DNA of 64,000 bases from Rhodopirellula baltica. Lineage in GTDB: Bacteria; Planctomycetota; Planctomycetia; Pirellulales; Pirellulaceae. The DNA lies in contig PPHI01000001.1 of assembly GCA_002901265.1 (NCBI GenBank), forward strand, positions 496,001 through 560,000, given 5' to 3'. The position numbers and the translations under genes were made by a program. This document shows positions 1-7,710 of this stretch, in pieces (the stretch's first letter is position 1; each line of letters begins with the position of its first letter). The notes beneath the pieces are model-generated. The model worked only from the letters and a program-made list of their open reading frames with translations. It ran no database searches and was not told where the DNA came from.

Positions 1-987
1 CCGCTTGGCTGAAATCCGCGTGTCATACCCGGCGAATTCCATGATCGAGCCAAGCCGATAGCCGTCGTCGAAAGGGGTTACACCGACTTTGTGCTCGGGG
101 AACAGCATCGGGTGTGTGGGACAGGGATTGGGGCGACTCATGGTGATCGAATAGCCCTTGCCCGGCTCGATCGGGATTCGGCAGCCTAACTCTGACGCGA
201 ACGTTGGGCTCCAGGCGCCGGTCGCGAACACGAATTTCTCTGCCGCTAGCTCACCGCTGTTGGTCGACAGCGAAGCGAGTCTGCTTTGTTTGCGCTGCAG
301 CGAATGCACATCACAGTTCTCGATAAACCGCACGCCGCGGTCACGAAGATTTTCGACCCACTGCGAGATCACTTGGTCGGGGCGGACGCTGCAGTCGTCT
401 TCGTAGTAGCATGCGCCGGCAAGACCGCTGCGCAGCGCCGGGTCAAATTCGGGAAGGTCGCTTCCTGAGATCTTGCTCGCGGCGACACCAAAGTTCTCGC
501 GAATCATGTCGCAAGTGTCGGAGAACTTTGCAAGCGCCGAAGAGCTACGGAAGACGTACAGCAAGCCATTGGTTTTCCATTGGCCTTTGAACACTTCGTT
601 GGCAACCAGGGTTCGATACTCACGCATCGAAGATTCCAAGATCGCTTGCAAGTGTTTGCCGGACTCCAGCATCGTCTGGTGTCGACAGCGGCGTGCGAAT
701 TCCAGCATCCATCGCAGCAGTGCTGGTGACAACCGAGGTTTCACCCGGAACGGCGCATTGGGTTGGAACATCGACTTGAGCGCCAAGCCGATCGCACCGG
801 GTTCAGTCAGAGGCAGCACGTGGCTGGGACAGATGTATCCACAGTTCGCGTGCGAGCAGCCACTGCCGATTTCGCGACGGTCGACGACAGTGACATCCAA
901 TCCGGCCGAACTCAGATAGTGCGCGCTGGCGATTCCGACGATGCCTCCGCCAACGACGACAACGTTTGGTGATCCCGCGACATTCAT
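1..987 (-). CDS. FAD-dependent D-amino-acid oxidoreductase (D-hydroxyproline dehydrogenase type), C-terminus cut by window edge
   Basis: Partial gene of 329 codons, still open at base 1. The N-terminus carries a Rossmann FAD-binding motif (VVVVGGGIVGIASAHYL, about residues 8-24), followed by the DAO/DadA-type body; the last visible residues (GSIMEFAGYDTR) match the substrate-domain region of DadA-like proteins. The ATG at 985-987 overlaps the stop of the upstream epimerase gene as ATGA, so the two are probably translationally coupled. In hydroxyproline catabolism (LhpB/HypO type) this enzyme oxidises cis-4-hydroxy-D-proline to pyrroline-4-hydroxy-2-carboxylate. Substrate assignment rests on the operon; the sequence alone supports only a flavoprotein amine/D-amino-acid oxidoreductase. 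Confidence 0.85.
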   Translation of the reverse strand, partial: MNVAGSPNVVVVGGGIVGIASAHYLSSAGLDVTVVDRREIGSGCSHANCGYICPSHVLPLTEPGAIGLALKSMFQPNAPFRVKPRLSPALLRWMLEFARRCRHQTMLESGKHLQAILESSMREYRTLVANEVFKGQWKTNGLLYVFRSSSALAKFSDTCDMIRENFGVAASKISGSDLPEFDPALRSGLAGACYYEDDCSVRPDQVISQWVENLRDRGVRFIENCDVHSLQRKQSRLASLSTNSGELAAEKFVFATGAWSPTFASELGCRIPIEPGKGYSITMSRPNPCPTHPMLFPEHKVGVTPFDDGYRLGSIMEFAGYDTRISAKR

Positions 988-1976
988 TGGGCGGTACCTG
1001 CGGGGCGGCCGGGATGAAACAGGCCACAGGCGAAGGGGTCGTCCGATTGATAGACCGCACGTCCTTCGCTGCAGACATACGCGCTACCGCGAATCGTGGG
1101 CAGAATCATTCCGTCTGTTCCCAATTCATACGTCCCTACAAAGCGACTTCCGATGATGCTTTCTTGGACCCAGATTTCCCCGGGGGCGAGCATTCCTTCG
1201 GCCGCGAGGCAAGCCAGTTTGGCGCTTGTTCCCGTGCCACATGGTGAGCGGTCGTATGCACCGCCCGGGCAGAGGACAAAATTGCGGCAATCGGCGTCTT
1301 CCGTTTCGGTCGGTGCGAAGAATTCGACGTGGTCAATCATCGCACCATTCGCACCAGTAACTCCCTGCTGTGCCAAGGCATCTTGAATGCGAATCGAAAG
1401 GTCCGTTAGCGGTGCAAGGTTGTCCGTAGTCAACGGCAACAGACAAGACTGTGTCAGGAAAAACCAATTACCACCCCAAGCGACATCACCGGTGACTTCG
1501 CCAATCCCGTCAACTCGGACGGTCACGTCGTTGCGGTAGCGATAACTGGGAACGTTTTTGATTTCGACTTGATGTGAATCGATCAAGTTGACACCAACGG
1601 TTCCGACGGGCGTGTCGAGCTGATGATAGCCGGGGACTAACTTGCCAAGGTATCCTAAAACGACAGCGACGCCGATCGCACCGTGACCACACATCCCTAG
1701 GTAGCCGGTGTTGTTGAAGAAGACGACGCCGGCAGCACAGTCTGCATTCGCAGGCTGGCAAAGCATCGCGCCGACCATCGCTTGATGCCCGCGTGGTTCA
1801 TCGATCAGGCTGGCACGGATCCAGTCGTCTGCATTCGATAGTCGTTCGACCAACGCTTTGGGGGTAAGCATTGCCAGTTCGGTCGCCCCGGCAATCACAA
1901 CGCGTGTGGGTTCCCCCGCCGTGTGTGCGTCAATGTATTCAAACGTTGGCGTTTCACCACGCATCAGGCTGTGCAT
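984..1976 (-). CDS. 4-hydroxyproline 2-epimerase (proline racemase family)
   Basis: About 330 residues, the usual family length. Both catalytic cysteines are visible: Cys96 in GMCGHG and Cys246 in RSPCGTGTSA. Two cysteines mark racemase/epimerase members; trans-3-hydroxyproline dehydratases carry Thr at the second site. The reaction interconverts trans-4-hydroxy-L-proline and cis-4-hydroxy-D-proline (LhpA/HypE role). I place the start at 1976, where the ATG overlaps the upstream stop as TGATG; the reading frame is open 48 bases further and another ATG lies at 1964. Overlap with genes on both sides indicates a tightly coupled operon. The neighbours (DHDPS-family deaminase, D-amino-acid oxidoreductase) favour hydroxyproline over proline as substrate. 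Confidence 0.9.
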   Translation of the reverse strand: MHSLMRGETPTFEYIDAHTAGEPTRVVIAGATELAMLTPKALVERLSNADDWIRASLIDEPRGHQAMVGAMLCQPANADCAAGVVFFNNTGYLGMCGHGAIGVAVVLGYLGKLVPGYHQLDTPVGTVGVNLIDSHQVEIKNVPSYRYRNDVTVRVDGIGEVTGDVAWGGNWFFLTQSCLLPLTTDNLAPLTDLSIRIQDALAQQGVTGANGAMIDHVEFFAPTETEDADCRNFVLCPGGAYDRSPCGTGTSAKLACLAAEGMLAPGEIWVQESIIGSRFVGTYELGTDGMILPTIRGSAYVCSEGRAVYQSDDPFACGLFHPGRPAGTAQ

Positions 1977-2908
1977 CAGACCGCCCCTTCCCATTGGCCC
2001 CACCACGTGCGGAACTGCTGCCACTGGTCGTCAATAAACGCTTGTTGACTGGCGGCCAGTTTGTCGGTGGCGTTGAAGTGATACCGGTATTCAGAATTTC
2101 CTTCCAAGACCATCAAGTACTTGTAATACAGCACCAAGTCAGGGCCCTCGTCGAACTTGGAGAGGACCGCAAGTGCGGATTCCAATTCGCAAGCCAGTCG
2201 CAGTGCTTTCGAGTCACCTTTGGCGGCTTGTTGGCACAGTTCCACAAGTCGCAGCACTTCGGTTGGCAATGCGTTGCCAACTCCGGTGATCGCTCCGATC
2301 GCGCCGCAACGCACGAAGCCATGCAACACCTGAGTGTCGACGCCGACCATCAAGGCTAGGTTTGGATCGCCACTGGTGATGTTTTCGGCGGCATAGGACA
2401 GCGATTCAGCACCGCCGAATTCTTTGAAGCCGACTAGATTGGCGTGGCGATCACGGAGTTCGAAGAACAGGTCCGCCTTGGTTTGGTAGCCGTAGTAGGG
2501 GCTGTTGTAAATCACGGCGGGCAAGCTTGGGGCCGCGTTTAAGATTCCACAAAAGTGTTCACGTTGGGCGGCAATCGATGTGCCGCGTGAGAGCACGCGT
2601 GGGATGACCATCAATCCGGCAGCGCCGACTTGTTCCGCATGTGCGGCGTGTTCGGCCGCAAGGCGTGGGTTTTGTGCGCCGGTTCCGACGACGACAGGAA
2701 CCCCCGCTTGGGTCAGCCTGGCGACACCTTCTTGGCGTTGGGCATCGGTCAATAGTGGCCAGTCGCCCATCGAACCGCAGTACACGACCGCGTTCATTCC
2801 CGCGTCCATCAGCTTTTGGCCGGTGGCGACCAAGGCGTCCCAGTTCGGCCGTCCGGCCTCGTCACACGGCGTCATCAACGCCGGAATACAACCTTGAAAG
2901 ACTGTCAT
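1976..2908 (-). CDS. DHDPS/NAL-family lyase, probable 1-pyrroline-4-hydroxy-2-carboxylate deaminase
   Basis: A 310-residue TIM-barrel aldolase of the dihydrodipicolinate synthase/N-acetylneuraminate lyase family. Tyr134 (VIYNSPYYG) and the Schiff-base Lys162 (LVGFKEFGG) are in place. DHDPS-fold deaminases (LhpC/HypD type) convert pyrroline-4-hydroxy-2-carboxylate to alpha-ketoglutarate semialdehyde; the location directly upstream of a hydroxyproline epimerase and a D-amino-acid oxidoreductase makes this more likely than lysine biosynthesis. The frame is open another 52 codons upstream, but the family N-terminus begins at MTVFQGCIPALMTP, and GGGAG lies close before that ATG (2906-2908). Enzymatic specificity is inferred from context. 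Confidence 0.85.
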   Translation of the reverse strand: MTVFQGCIPALMTPCDEAGRPNWDALVATGQKLMDAGMNAVVYCGSMGDWPLLTDAQRQEGVARLTQAGVPVVVGTGAQNPRLAAEHAAHAEQVGAAGLMVIPRVLSRGTSIAAQREHFCGILNAAPSLPAVIYNSPYYGYQTKADLFFELRDRHANLVGFKEFGGAESLSYAAENITSGDPNLALMVGVDTQVLHGFVRCGAIGAITGVGNALPTEVLRLVELCQQAAKGDSKALRLACELESALAVLSKFDEGPDLVLYYKYLMVLEGNSEYRYHFNATDKLAASQQAFIDDQWQQFRTWWGQWEGAV

Positions 2909-3096
2909 CTCTCCCGTCACGGCAATCTCCACTTTGGAGGCAGCGTCATTTCGAGCTGCCGGTAATTTTGGTCGGGTCGAAGCCCTGATTCGCTTCGAGC
3001 TGTTTCGCACTAGAATTGTGACATCGATCACTTGGCATTTCTTGACACGACCCACGCTGCCCACTTGAAAAGGCGCACATTTGCCCGAGAGGCTTG
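2909..3096. promoter_or_regulatory. Divergent promoter region between the hydroxyproline operon and its AraC-type regulator
   Basis: About 190 bases separate the deaminase gene (minus) from the PAS-AraC regulator (plus). This must hold the start sites for both units, and the divergent arrangement suggests the regulator binds here. I could not pick out convincing -35/-10 boxes or a clear operator by eye. Confidence 0.5.
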
Positions 3097-3828
3097 ATGG
3101 TTCCCGAAATTTTCAGCCTGCTGGAGCAACCTTTCACTGGGGAAGCCCTCTTTGACCACCTGCATGACATCGTATTCTTCGTCAAGAACGAGCGATGTGA
3201 GTATGTCGTGGTCAATCAAACGCTGGTCAGTCGTTGTGGCAAAAATAACAAGGCGGAACTGCTCGGCAAGACACCCACACAGTTGTTGCGTGCTCCGCTC
3301 GGTGCTCGGTACGAAGAACAAGATCGACGCGTGATTGAATCGGGACAATCCCTCACATCGCAGCTTGAGCTTCATGTTTATCCGACATTAGATACCGGCT
3401 GGTGTTTGACGACCAAAATGCCCATGCGTGGTTCGCAGGGGACAATCATTGGGTTGGTTGGCGTTTCGCAGGACGTCAAAATTCCCGACTTCGATACCGA
3501 CGAGTTTCAACACCTCGCCGACGCCATTGCCTTTGCCAAGCAGCACTTGGCAAATGCCATGTCGGTTGAGCAGCTCGCAAAAGTCGCGAACATGTCACGC
3601 TACCAACTTGATCGTCGCATGCGACGGGTGTTCGGTTTGACTACCGGCCAGTGGCTGATCCAGCTCAAGATCGATCGGGCACAGCGGAAGCTACAAAGCA
3701 CGACCGACCCGATCGCATCAATCGCACTGGATGTGGGCTATTCGGATCAGAGCGCTTTCACGCGGCAATTCCGACAAGCTACCGGCATGTCGCCACGAGA
3801 CTATCGTCTGACCTATCAGCAAAAATAA
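3097..3828 (+). CDS. PAS-domain AraC-family transcriptional regulator
   Basis: 243 residues from the ATG at 3097 (a TTG lies one codon upstream); a GAGAGG stretch a few bases before suits this start. Residues about 15-125 resemble a PAS sensor (DIVFFVKNERCEYVVVNQT, then a PAS-like GLVGVSQDVK end). Residues about 140-243 are a double helix-turn-helix AraC domain with AMSVEQLAKVANMSRYQLDR and the signature IALDVGYSDQSAFTRQFRQA. It is transcribed away from the hydroxyproline genes, so it is the best candidate for their inducer-responsive regulator. PAS-AraC is an uncommon pairing compared with cupin-AraC proteins. The ligand is unknown. Confidence 0.88.
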   Translation: MVPEIFSLLEQPFTGEALFDHLHDIVFFVKNERCEYVVVNQTLVSRCGKNNKAELLGKTPTQLLRAPLGARYEEQDRRVIESGQSLTSQLELHVYPTLDTGWCLTTKMPMRGSQGTIIGLVGVSQDVKIPDFDTDEFQHLADAIAFAKQHLANAMSVEQLAKVANMSRYQLDRRMRRVFGLTTGQWLIQLKIDRAQRKLQSTTDPIASIALDVGYSDQSAFTRQFRQATGMSPRDYRLTYQQK

Positions 3829-3829
3829 A

Positions 3830-3871
3830 GCCGCCGTCCGCGAGGCGATTGATGTGCTTACGGACGTCGGC
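3830..3871. terminator. Bidirectional stem-loop between convergent genes
   Basis: Arms at 3830-3840 and 3861-3871 pair over 11 positions with one mismatch around a 20-base loop. It begins two bases after the AraC stop and lies 20 bases from the end of the convergent DUF1559 gene. No long T-tract follows on either strand, so factor-independent termination is only plausible. Confidence 0.4.
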
Positions 3872-3890
3872 TGATCGAAATGGTTGCACC

Positions 3891-5093
3891 TTACAGCGTT
3901 TGATCCATCACCTCGCGCGCCGCACGAGTGCCGAGTGCACCCCAGAGACCGTAAGGGCTTGCGTGTCCAGGCAAGTAATTGGCGGAGCCGCCGTCGGCAG
4001 CGCGGCGAACCACTGGGTTGTGTGAGTTCCCCGCATCGATCGAGTCGGTGATGAACTGTACCGAACCGTCGCACATCAGAATGTGAACGCCACCTTGGTG
4101 CCTGCTGGATGCCGGCAAGATTTCCGAGTTTGCCCAGTTCGTCGAGGTACAGAATTCACGATTGGGAGGCAGAATCGTATTGAAGGCGCTAAAGGGATTC
4201 CAAGCCGACGCCCAGCGAAAACCACGCGCATTCGTTGGGGTGCTTAATGCCGGCGCCGTTGGGCCCCAGAAATTTGGTCGCGATGGGTCTTTAAAACCGA
4301 GATCGGTGCACGCGTTTGGGTTGTCGATCGGCATGGCGCCACCCGATGCATCAAGAGGAAGCGTGCGAACATCATTGTCGCCGAGATCAGTGGTGATCTC
4401 GCCCATGCAAACGGTGTTGGAAAGCCCGTCCAAAATATCACGGAACTTCAGTTGGCGATGCAAAACGAATGCGCCACGATGCGATGCATTCGACACCGAT
4501 GATTGGGTCGTGTCATTGTGCAGCCACTCTGTCAGCACACCCAGTTCATTTCGGAATCCCGAGTCACCCAAGCTTGCCGCGTAGTTCGTTCTGCCAAGCG
4601 AGGGCAAGCCGTTGCCTGGGTCGCTCGGGCAACGTAGCATCGGGATCTCGGTTACCCAAGGTTGGTAGTTGGCCTGTTCATGCGTCGGGCCCATCGGTGG
4701 GAAGTCGACGACGCCGTCTCCGTCGTAGTCCATCGGCTGTGAAATCTGGTCCCAGATGCCTTGTTGTTCAAAGAACGGGGTGAGAGCGACAAACACACTT
4801 AGCATCTTGCAGTTGTAGTTGGCGCTCGTTTCATACCAATACGATTGGTACAAGCTGTTTGAACCGTCGTCCGTCCCGGCGCCATGAGTCGGCATTGCTT
4901 TGTATGCAGAGTGGTAGTTGTGGACTGCTAAGCCGATCTGCTTGAAGTTGTTACTGCAGCTCATCCGACGAGCCGCTTCACGTGCCGCCTGCACCGCGGG
5001 TAAGAGCAGCCCGACTAGAATCCCGATGATCGCGATCACGACGAGAAGTTCAACCAAGGTGAAACCGTGGTTCTGTTTCCTTTTCAAAGACAT
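3891..5093 (-). CDS. DUF1559 prepilin-like protein (copy A)
   Basis: 400 residues. The N-terminus is a type IV prepilin-type signal: basic leader, then G/FTLVELLVVIAIIGILVG with Glu at +5 of the mature protein, and a hydrophobic helix. A DUF1559 body follows and ends with the H-X9-DG motif (RHQGGVHILMCDGSVQF). The family is strongly expanded in Planctomycetota and predicted to be exported like a pseudopilin; its function is unknown. The start is placed at the ATG at 5093 rather than a TTG two codons upstream. It is clearly paralogous to the gene at 5839-7059, with very similar N-terminus, middle and C-terminus, suggesting a local duplication. Confidence 0.93.
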   Translation of the reverse strand: MSLKRKQNHGFTLVELLVVIAIIGILVGLLLPAVQAAREAARRMSCSNNFKQIGLAVHNYHSAYKAMPTHGAGTDDGSNSLYQSYWYETSANYNCKMLSVFVALTPFFEQQGIWDQISQPMDYDGDGVVDFPPMGPTHEQANYQPWVTEIPMLRCPSDPGNGLPSLGRTNYAASLGDSGFRNELGVLTEWLHNDTTQSSVSNASHRGAFVLHRQLKFRDILDGLSNTVCMGEITTDLGDNDVRTLPLDASGGAMPIDNPNACTDLGFKDPSRPNFWGPTAPALSTPTNARGFRWASAWNPFSAFNTILPPNREFCTSTNWANSEILPASSRHQGGVHILMCDGSVQFITDSIDAGNSHNPVVRRAADGGSANYLPGHASPYGLWGALGTRAAREVMDQTL

Positions 5094-5493
5094 TGGCAAT
5101 CTATTTCAATAGAGTTGTGGTCGGCTCGCACGAAAACGTCATCGTGAATCCCGCTAACTCATTGGCGATTGCCGGTGCCGGGCCCTAACAATGAAATGGC
5201 CAAAGAAGAGGTTCGGTCAAAGGCCGGATGCGATCGGAAGAGAATCCACCTTATCGCGACAGAGTGGCTTTATCGCGAGCCATTGGTGACGGCAGGGGGC
5301 GGGAGAATAGGCCTAGAGCGTACGGTGCTGAAGCGAGAAAAGCGAACGCAACGGTGGGAAGGGGCTGAAACCCTTCGACGAAAAACAAAACTGGCCAAGC
5401 CTTCCGCAATTCAGAGGTGCTTGAATCGCAAATGACTTGGCCAATTTGTTGCCTCGAGCTCTAGGGGCTTCGAGGCATTCACCAGATCGGGAA
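5094..5493. other. Intergenic region between DUF1559 copy A and the small lipoprotein
   Basis: Four hundred bases without a credible gene; short frames here have no family resemblance. It holds the hairpin at 5450-5477 and a short stem at 5358-5376 (GAAGGG with CCCTTC). The promoter of DUF1559 copy A should lie here if the gene is not read through from the lipoprotein. Confidence 0.6.
5450..5477 (-). terminator. Hairpin downstream of the small lipoprotein gene
   Basis: TGCCTCGA at 5450-5457 pairs perfectly with TCGAGGCA at 5470-5477, 16 bases beyond the lipoprotein stop. In the minus direction it is followed by AACAAATT, only a weak T-tract. Confidence 0.45.
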
Positions 5494-5694
5494 TTAACGA
5501 GATGGCGGGGCCATCGTGTCTTGTTTGACCATCTCGTTGTAAGCGGCGAGCGCTTCGGCGTCGGCGTTTTCGACAACGTTGACAGGATCAGATGATCCAC
5601 AACCGGTCATCGCCAATGCGACGACTGCGAGGCAGAAACACGCTTTCGCTTTTGCAGAAACGGCTGCCGGTTTCAGAAGATTTGCATGACGCAT
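5494..5694 (-). CDS. Small lipoprotein of unknown function
   Basis: 66 residues. A basic N-terminus and hydrophobic stretch lead to a lipobox (ALAMTGC, Cys32) followed by GSSDP. The mature part is only about 35 residues and contains a short acidic segment (VVENADAEALAAYNEMVKQ). It sits between two DUF1559 genes on the same strand; small lipoproteins of this shape are often seen beside DUF1559 genes in planctomycetes, so a functional link is possible but unproven. The start ATG is the only reasonable one. Confidence 0.7.
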   Translation of the reverse strand: MRHANLLKPAAVSAKAKACFCLAVVALAMTGCGSSDPVNVVENADAEALAAYNEMVKQDTMAPPSR

Positions 5695-5740
5695 TGATTG
5701 GGTTCCATAAAGGCGTTGCTGTTGATTCGTTCAAAAGTAA

Positions 5741-5765
5741 GTTCGCCGGAATAAGTCCGGCGAAC
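5741..5765 (-). terminator. Stem-loop terminator after DUF1559 copy B
   Basis: GTTCGCCGG at 5741-5749 pairs perfectly with CCGGCGAAC at 5757-5765 around a 7-base loop. On the minus strand the stem is followed by TTACTTTTG, so it looks like an intrinsic terminator. A second copy of CCGGCGAAC at 5781-5789 could pair with the same arm, giving two mutually exclusive hairpins just before the lipoprotein gene. Confidence 0.55.
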
Positions 5766-5838
5766 GATGCCGAGGAACTCCCGGCGAACTACTGATTGCC
5801 GCAGTCTGTGTTTGAGGTGCGACACACCGGGTCGCTGA

Positions 5839-7059
5839 TTACAGCTGTTGATCGATGATTTCGCGAGCGTCGCGAGTACCCAAAGCGCCCCACAACCCAT
5901 AGGGGCTGGGGTTACCTGGAAGGTACTTGCCAGCACCGCCGTCAGCGGCACGGCGGACGACCGGGCTGTGCGAATCGCCGGCATCGATCGAGTCGGTGAT
6001 GAACTGGACCGAACCGTCACACATCAAGACGTGAGCGCCACCTTGGTGACGGCTGGATGCGGGATAGATTTCTGCGTTCGACCAGTTGGTCGAGGTGCAG
6101 ATTTCGCGGTTCGGTGGCAGGATCGTGTTGAACGCGGAGAAGGGGTTCCACGCTGATGCCCAGCGGAAGCCACGACCGTTCGATGCGAAGGTGCGGTCAG
6201 GCGCATCGGGGCCCCAGAAACGTGGCCGCTCAGGGTCACGGAAGCCAAGGTCGGTGCAAGCGTTGGGGTTTTCGACCGGGTTCGCCGCACCTTGCGAGTT
6301 GACGGAAATCGTACGAACGTCGTCGTCACCAAGGTCGGTTGCGATTTCACCCATGCAGATGGTGTTCGACAATCCGTCAAGGATGTCTCGGAACTTCATT
6401 TGGCGGTGCAAGACGAACGCGCCACGGTGCGATGCCATTGACTTCGCGGTTCGAGTCGCGTTGTGGTGCAACCACACACCCAAGGAGCCGAACTGAAGTT
6501 CGTAACCTGCGTCGCCAAGGCTGACCGCATAGTTTGTTCGTCCCAGCGCCGGAAGTCCCGTGCCCGGATCGCTCGGGCAACGCAACATTGGAATTTCAGT
6601 TGCCCATGGGCTGTAGTCTGCTTTCTCGTGGGTTGGCCCCATCGCTGGATAGTCGACGACTCCGTCGCCGTCGATATCCATCGGTTGCGAAATCTTGTCC
6701 CACAGACCTTGTTGCTCGAAGAAAGGCGTGAGCGCGACGAACGCACTCAGCATCTTGCAGTTGTACTTTCTGCTGTTTTGGTACCAGTACGATTGGTTCA
6801 GGCGGTCCGAACCATCGTCGGTGCCGGTTCCTTGCAGGGGCATCGCTTTGTAAGCAGAGTGGTAGTTGTGTACCGATAGCCCGATTTGCTTGAAGTTGTT
6901 ACTGCAACTCATGCGGCGAGCCGCTTCCCGTGCTGCTTGGACGGCTGGCAAGAGCAAGCCAACCAGGACGCCAATGATGGCGATCACGACAAGAAGTTCT
7001 ACGAGCGTGAAGCCCTGATTACGTTTGCGATTCAATTGCATTGCGAGATCTGATTCCAT
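5839..7059 (-). CDS. DUF1559 prepilin-like protein (copy B)
   Basis: 406 residues from the ATG at 7059; a second ATG at 7041 would give 400 residues, matching copy A exactly, and is equally plausible. It has the same architecture as copy A: prepilin-type signal (GFTLVELLVVIAIIGVLVG), DUF1559 body, and C-terminal H-X9-DG (RHQGGAHVLMCDGSVQF). The middle region differs enough (for example NSRKYNCKML versus TSANYNCKML) to show the duplication is not recent. The function of DUF1559 proteins is unknown; surface or envelope location is inferred from the signal. Confidence 0.93.
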   Translation of the reverse strand: MESDLAMQLNRKRNQGFTLVELLVVIAIIGVLVGLLLPAVQAAREAARRMSCSNNFKQIGLSVHNYHSAYKAMPLQGTGTDDGSDRLNQSYWYQNSRKYNCKMLSAFVALTPFFEQQGLWDKISQPMDIDGDGVVDYPAMGPTHEKADYSPWATEIPMLRCPSDPGTGLPALGRTNYAVSLGDAGYELQFGSLGVWLHHNATRTAKSMASHRGAFVLHRQMKFRDILDGLSNTICMGEIATDLGDDDVRTISVNSQGAANPVENPNACTDLGFRDPERPRFWGPDAPDRTFASNGRGFRWASAWNPFSAFNTILPPNREICTSTNWSNAEIYPASSRHQGGAHVLMCDGSVQFITDSIDAGDSHSPVVRRAADGGAGKYLPGNPSPYGLWGALGTRDAREIIDQQL

Positions 7060-7710
7060 TAAGTGCTTTCAGTGGCTGCGCCGACCAATAGCGCAGCTCT
7101 ACCGATAAATGGCCGCGTTCGACGTAAACGTCGAAACGATCCGATCCGCCTCTTTGCGTAACCGTGAAGGGTTACATGAGAACAAGACAATCAGCACACG
7201 TCGTCAACTCTTATGCCTCAGCCCAATGGGCTACTCGAGTCGCACTAAACGATGCCTGCCCAAAACGATGAGCCTGCCCGATTCGTCGACGACATTAAAC
7301 AGGAAACCAATCCGTTTTTAATACATCAGTATTCTTTAATTCAAAGCACGCAAACTAGTGTGCGGCTTGATGCCCTTCAGATCCCTACGGTGTGCATTGA
7401 TCGGTCCTAAAGCGCGCGGTTTTTTAAGCTCTGTTGGGGGTGAGTACTTAGGCTTTACCACCGCTTCGAAAGAAACTTCAGGTTTGCAAAAATTCAAACT
7501 CAGGTTCTCCTGAAAACGGTTCTCGCACGCTTGCGTTGCTTACTCAAATGATCTTGAAAGTTCGGCCTTCGCGTTTTGAGAACGTTGCTCAATCGAGATG
7601 CATCTCATTGAGTAGGGCGATGCAAAAAGAAGACAGCGATCTACCTCGAATGGAAGAGAGTGTAGGGTGAGTGCCTACATCAGACGGGGTGATCCAGCTT
7701 GGTCACTCGG
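7060..7710. other. Long intergenic region upstream of DUF1559 copy B
   Basis: 650 bases without a supportable gene. It holds a small stem at 7158-7175 (GTAACC/GGTTAC, 6-base loop) and the dyad at 7588-7612. The AT content rises around 7290-7340 and 7480-7510. The promoter of DUF1559 copy B must lie here; I could not assign its boxes. Confidence 0.6.
7588..7612. promoter_or_regulatory. Perfect central palindrome inside a larger dyad
   Basis: GAGATG at 7595-7600 abuts CATCTC at 7601-7606 as a 12-bp palindrome, flanked by CTCAAT (7588-7593) and ATTGAG (7607-7612), leaving one unpaired C. The absence of a loop makes an RNA hairpin unlikely and a dimeric protein-binding site more likely. It lies about 100 bases past the end of the gene at 7711-8517. 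Confidence 0.35.

Noticed and set aside
984-1976. Trans-3-hydroxyproline dehydratase
   Set aside because: That subgroup has Thr at the second site; both cysteines are present here.
1976-2908. Calling this gene dapA (lysine biosynthesis)
   Set aside because: Overlap with a hydroxyproline epimerase and a D-amino-acid oxidoreductase makes the deaminase role more likely; motifs alone do not separate the two.
7109-7321. 70-codon frame upstream of DUF1559 copy B
   Set aside because: No ribosome site, no similarity and unlike the codon use of neighbouring genes.
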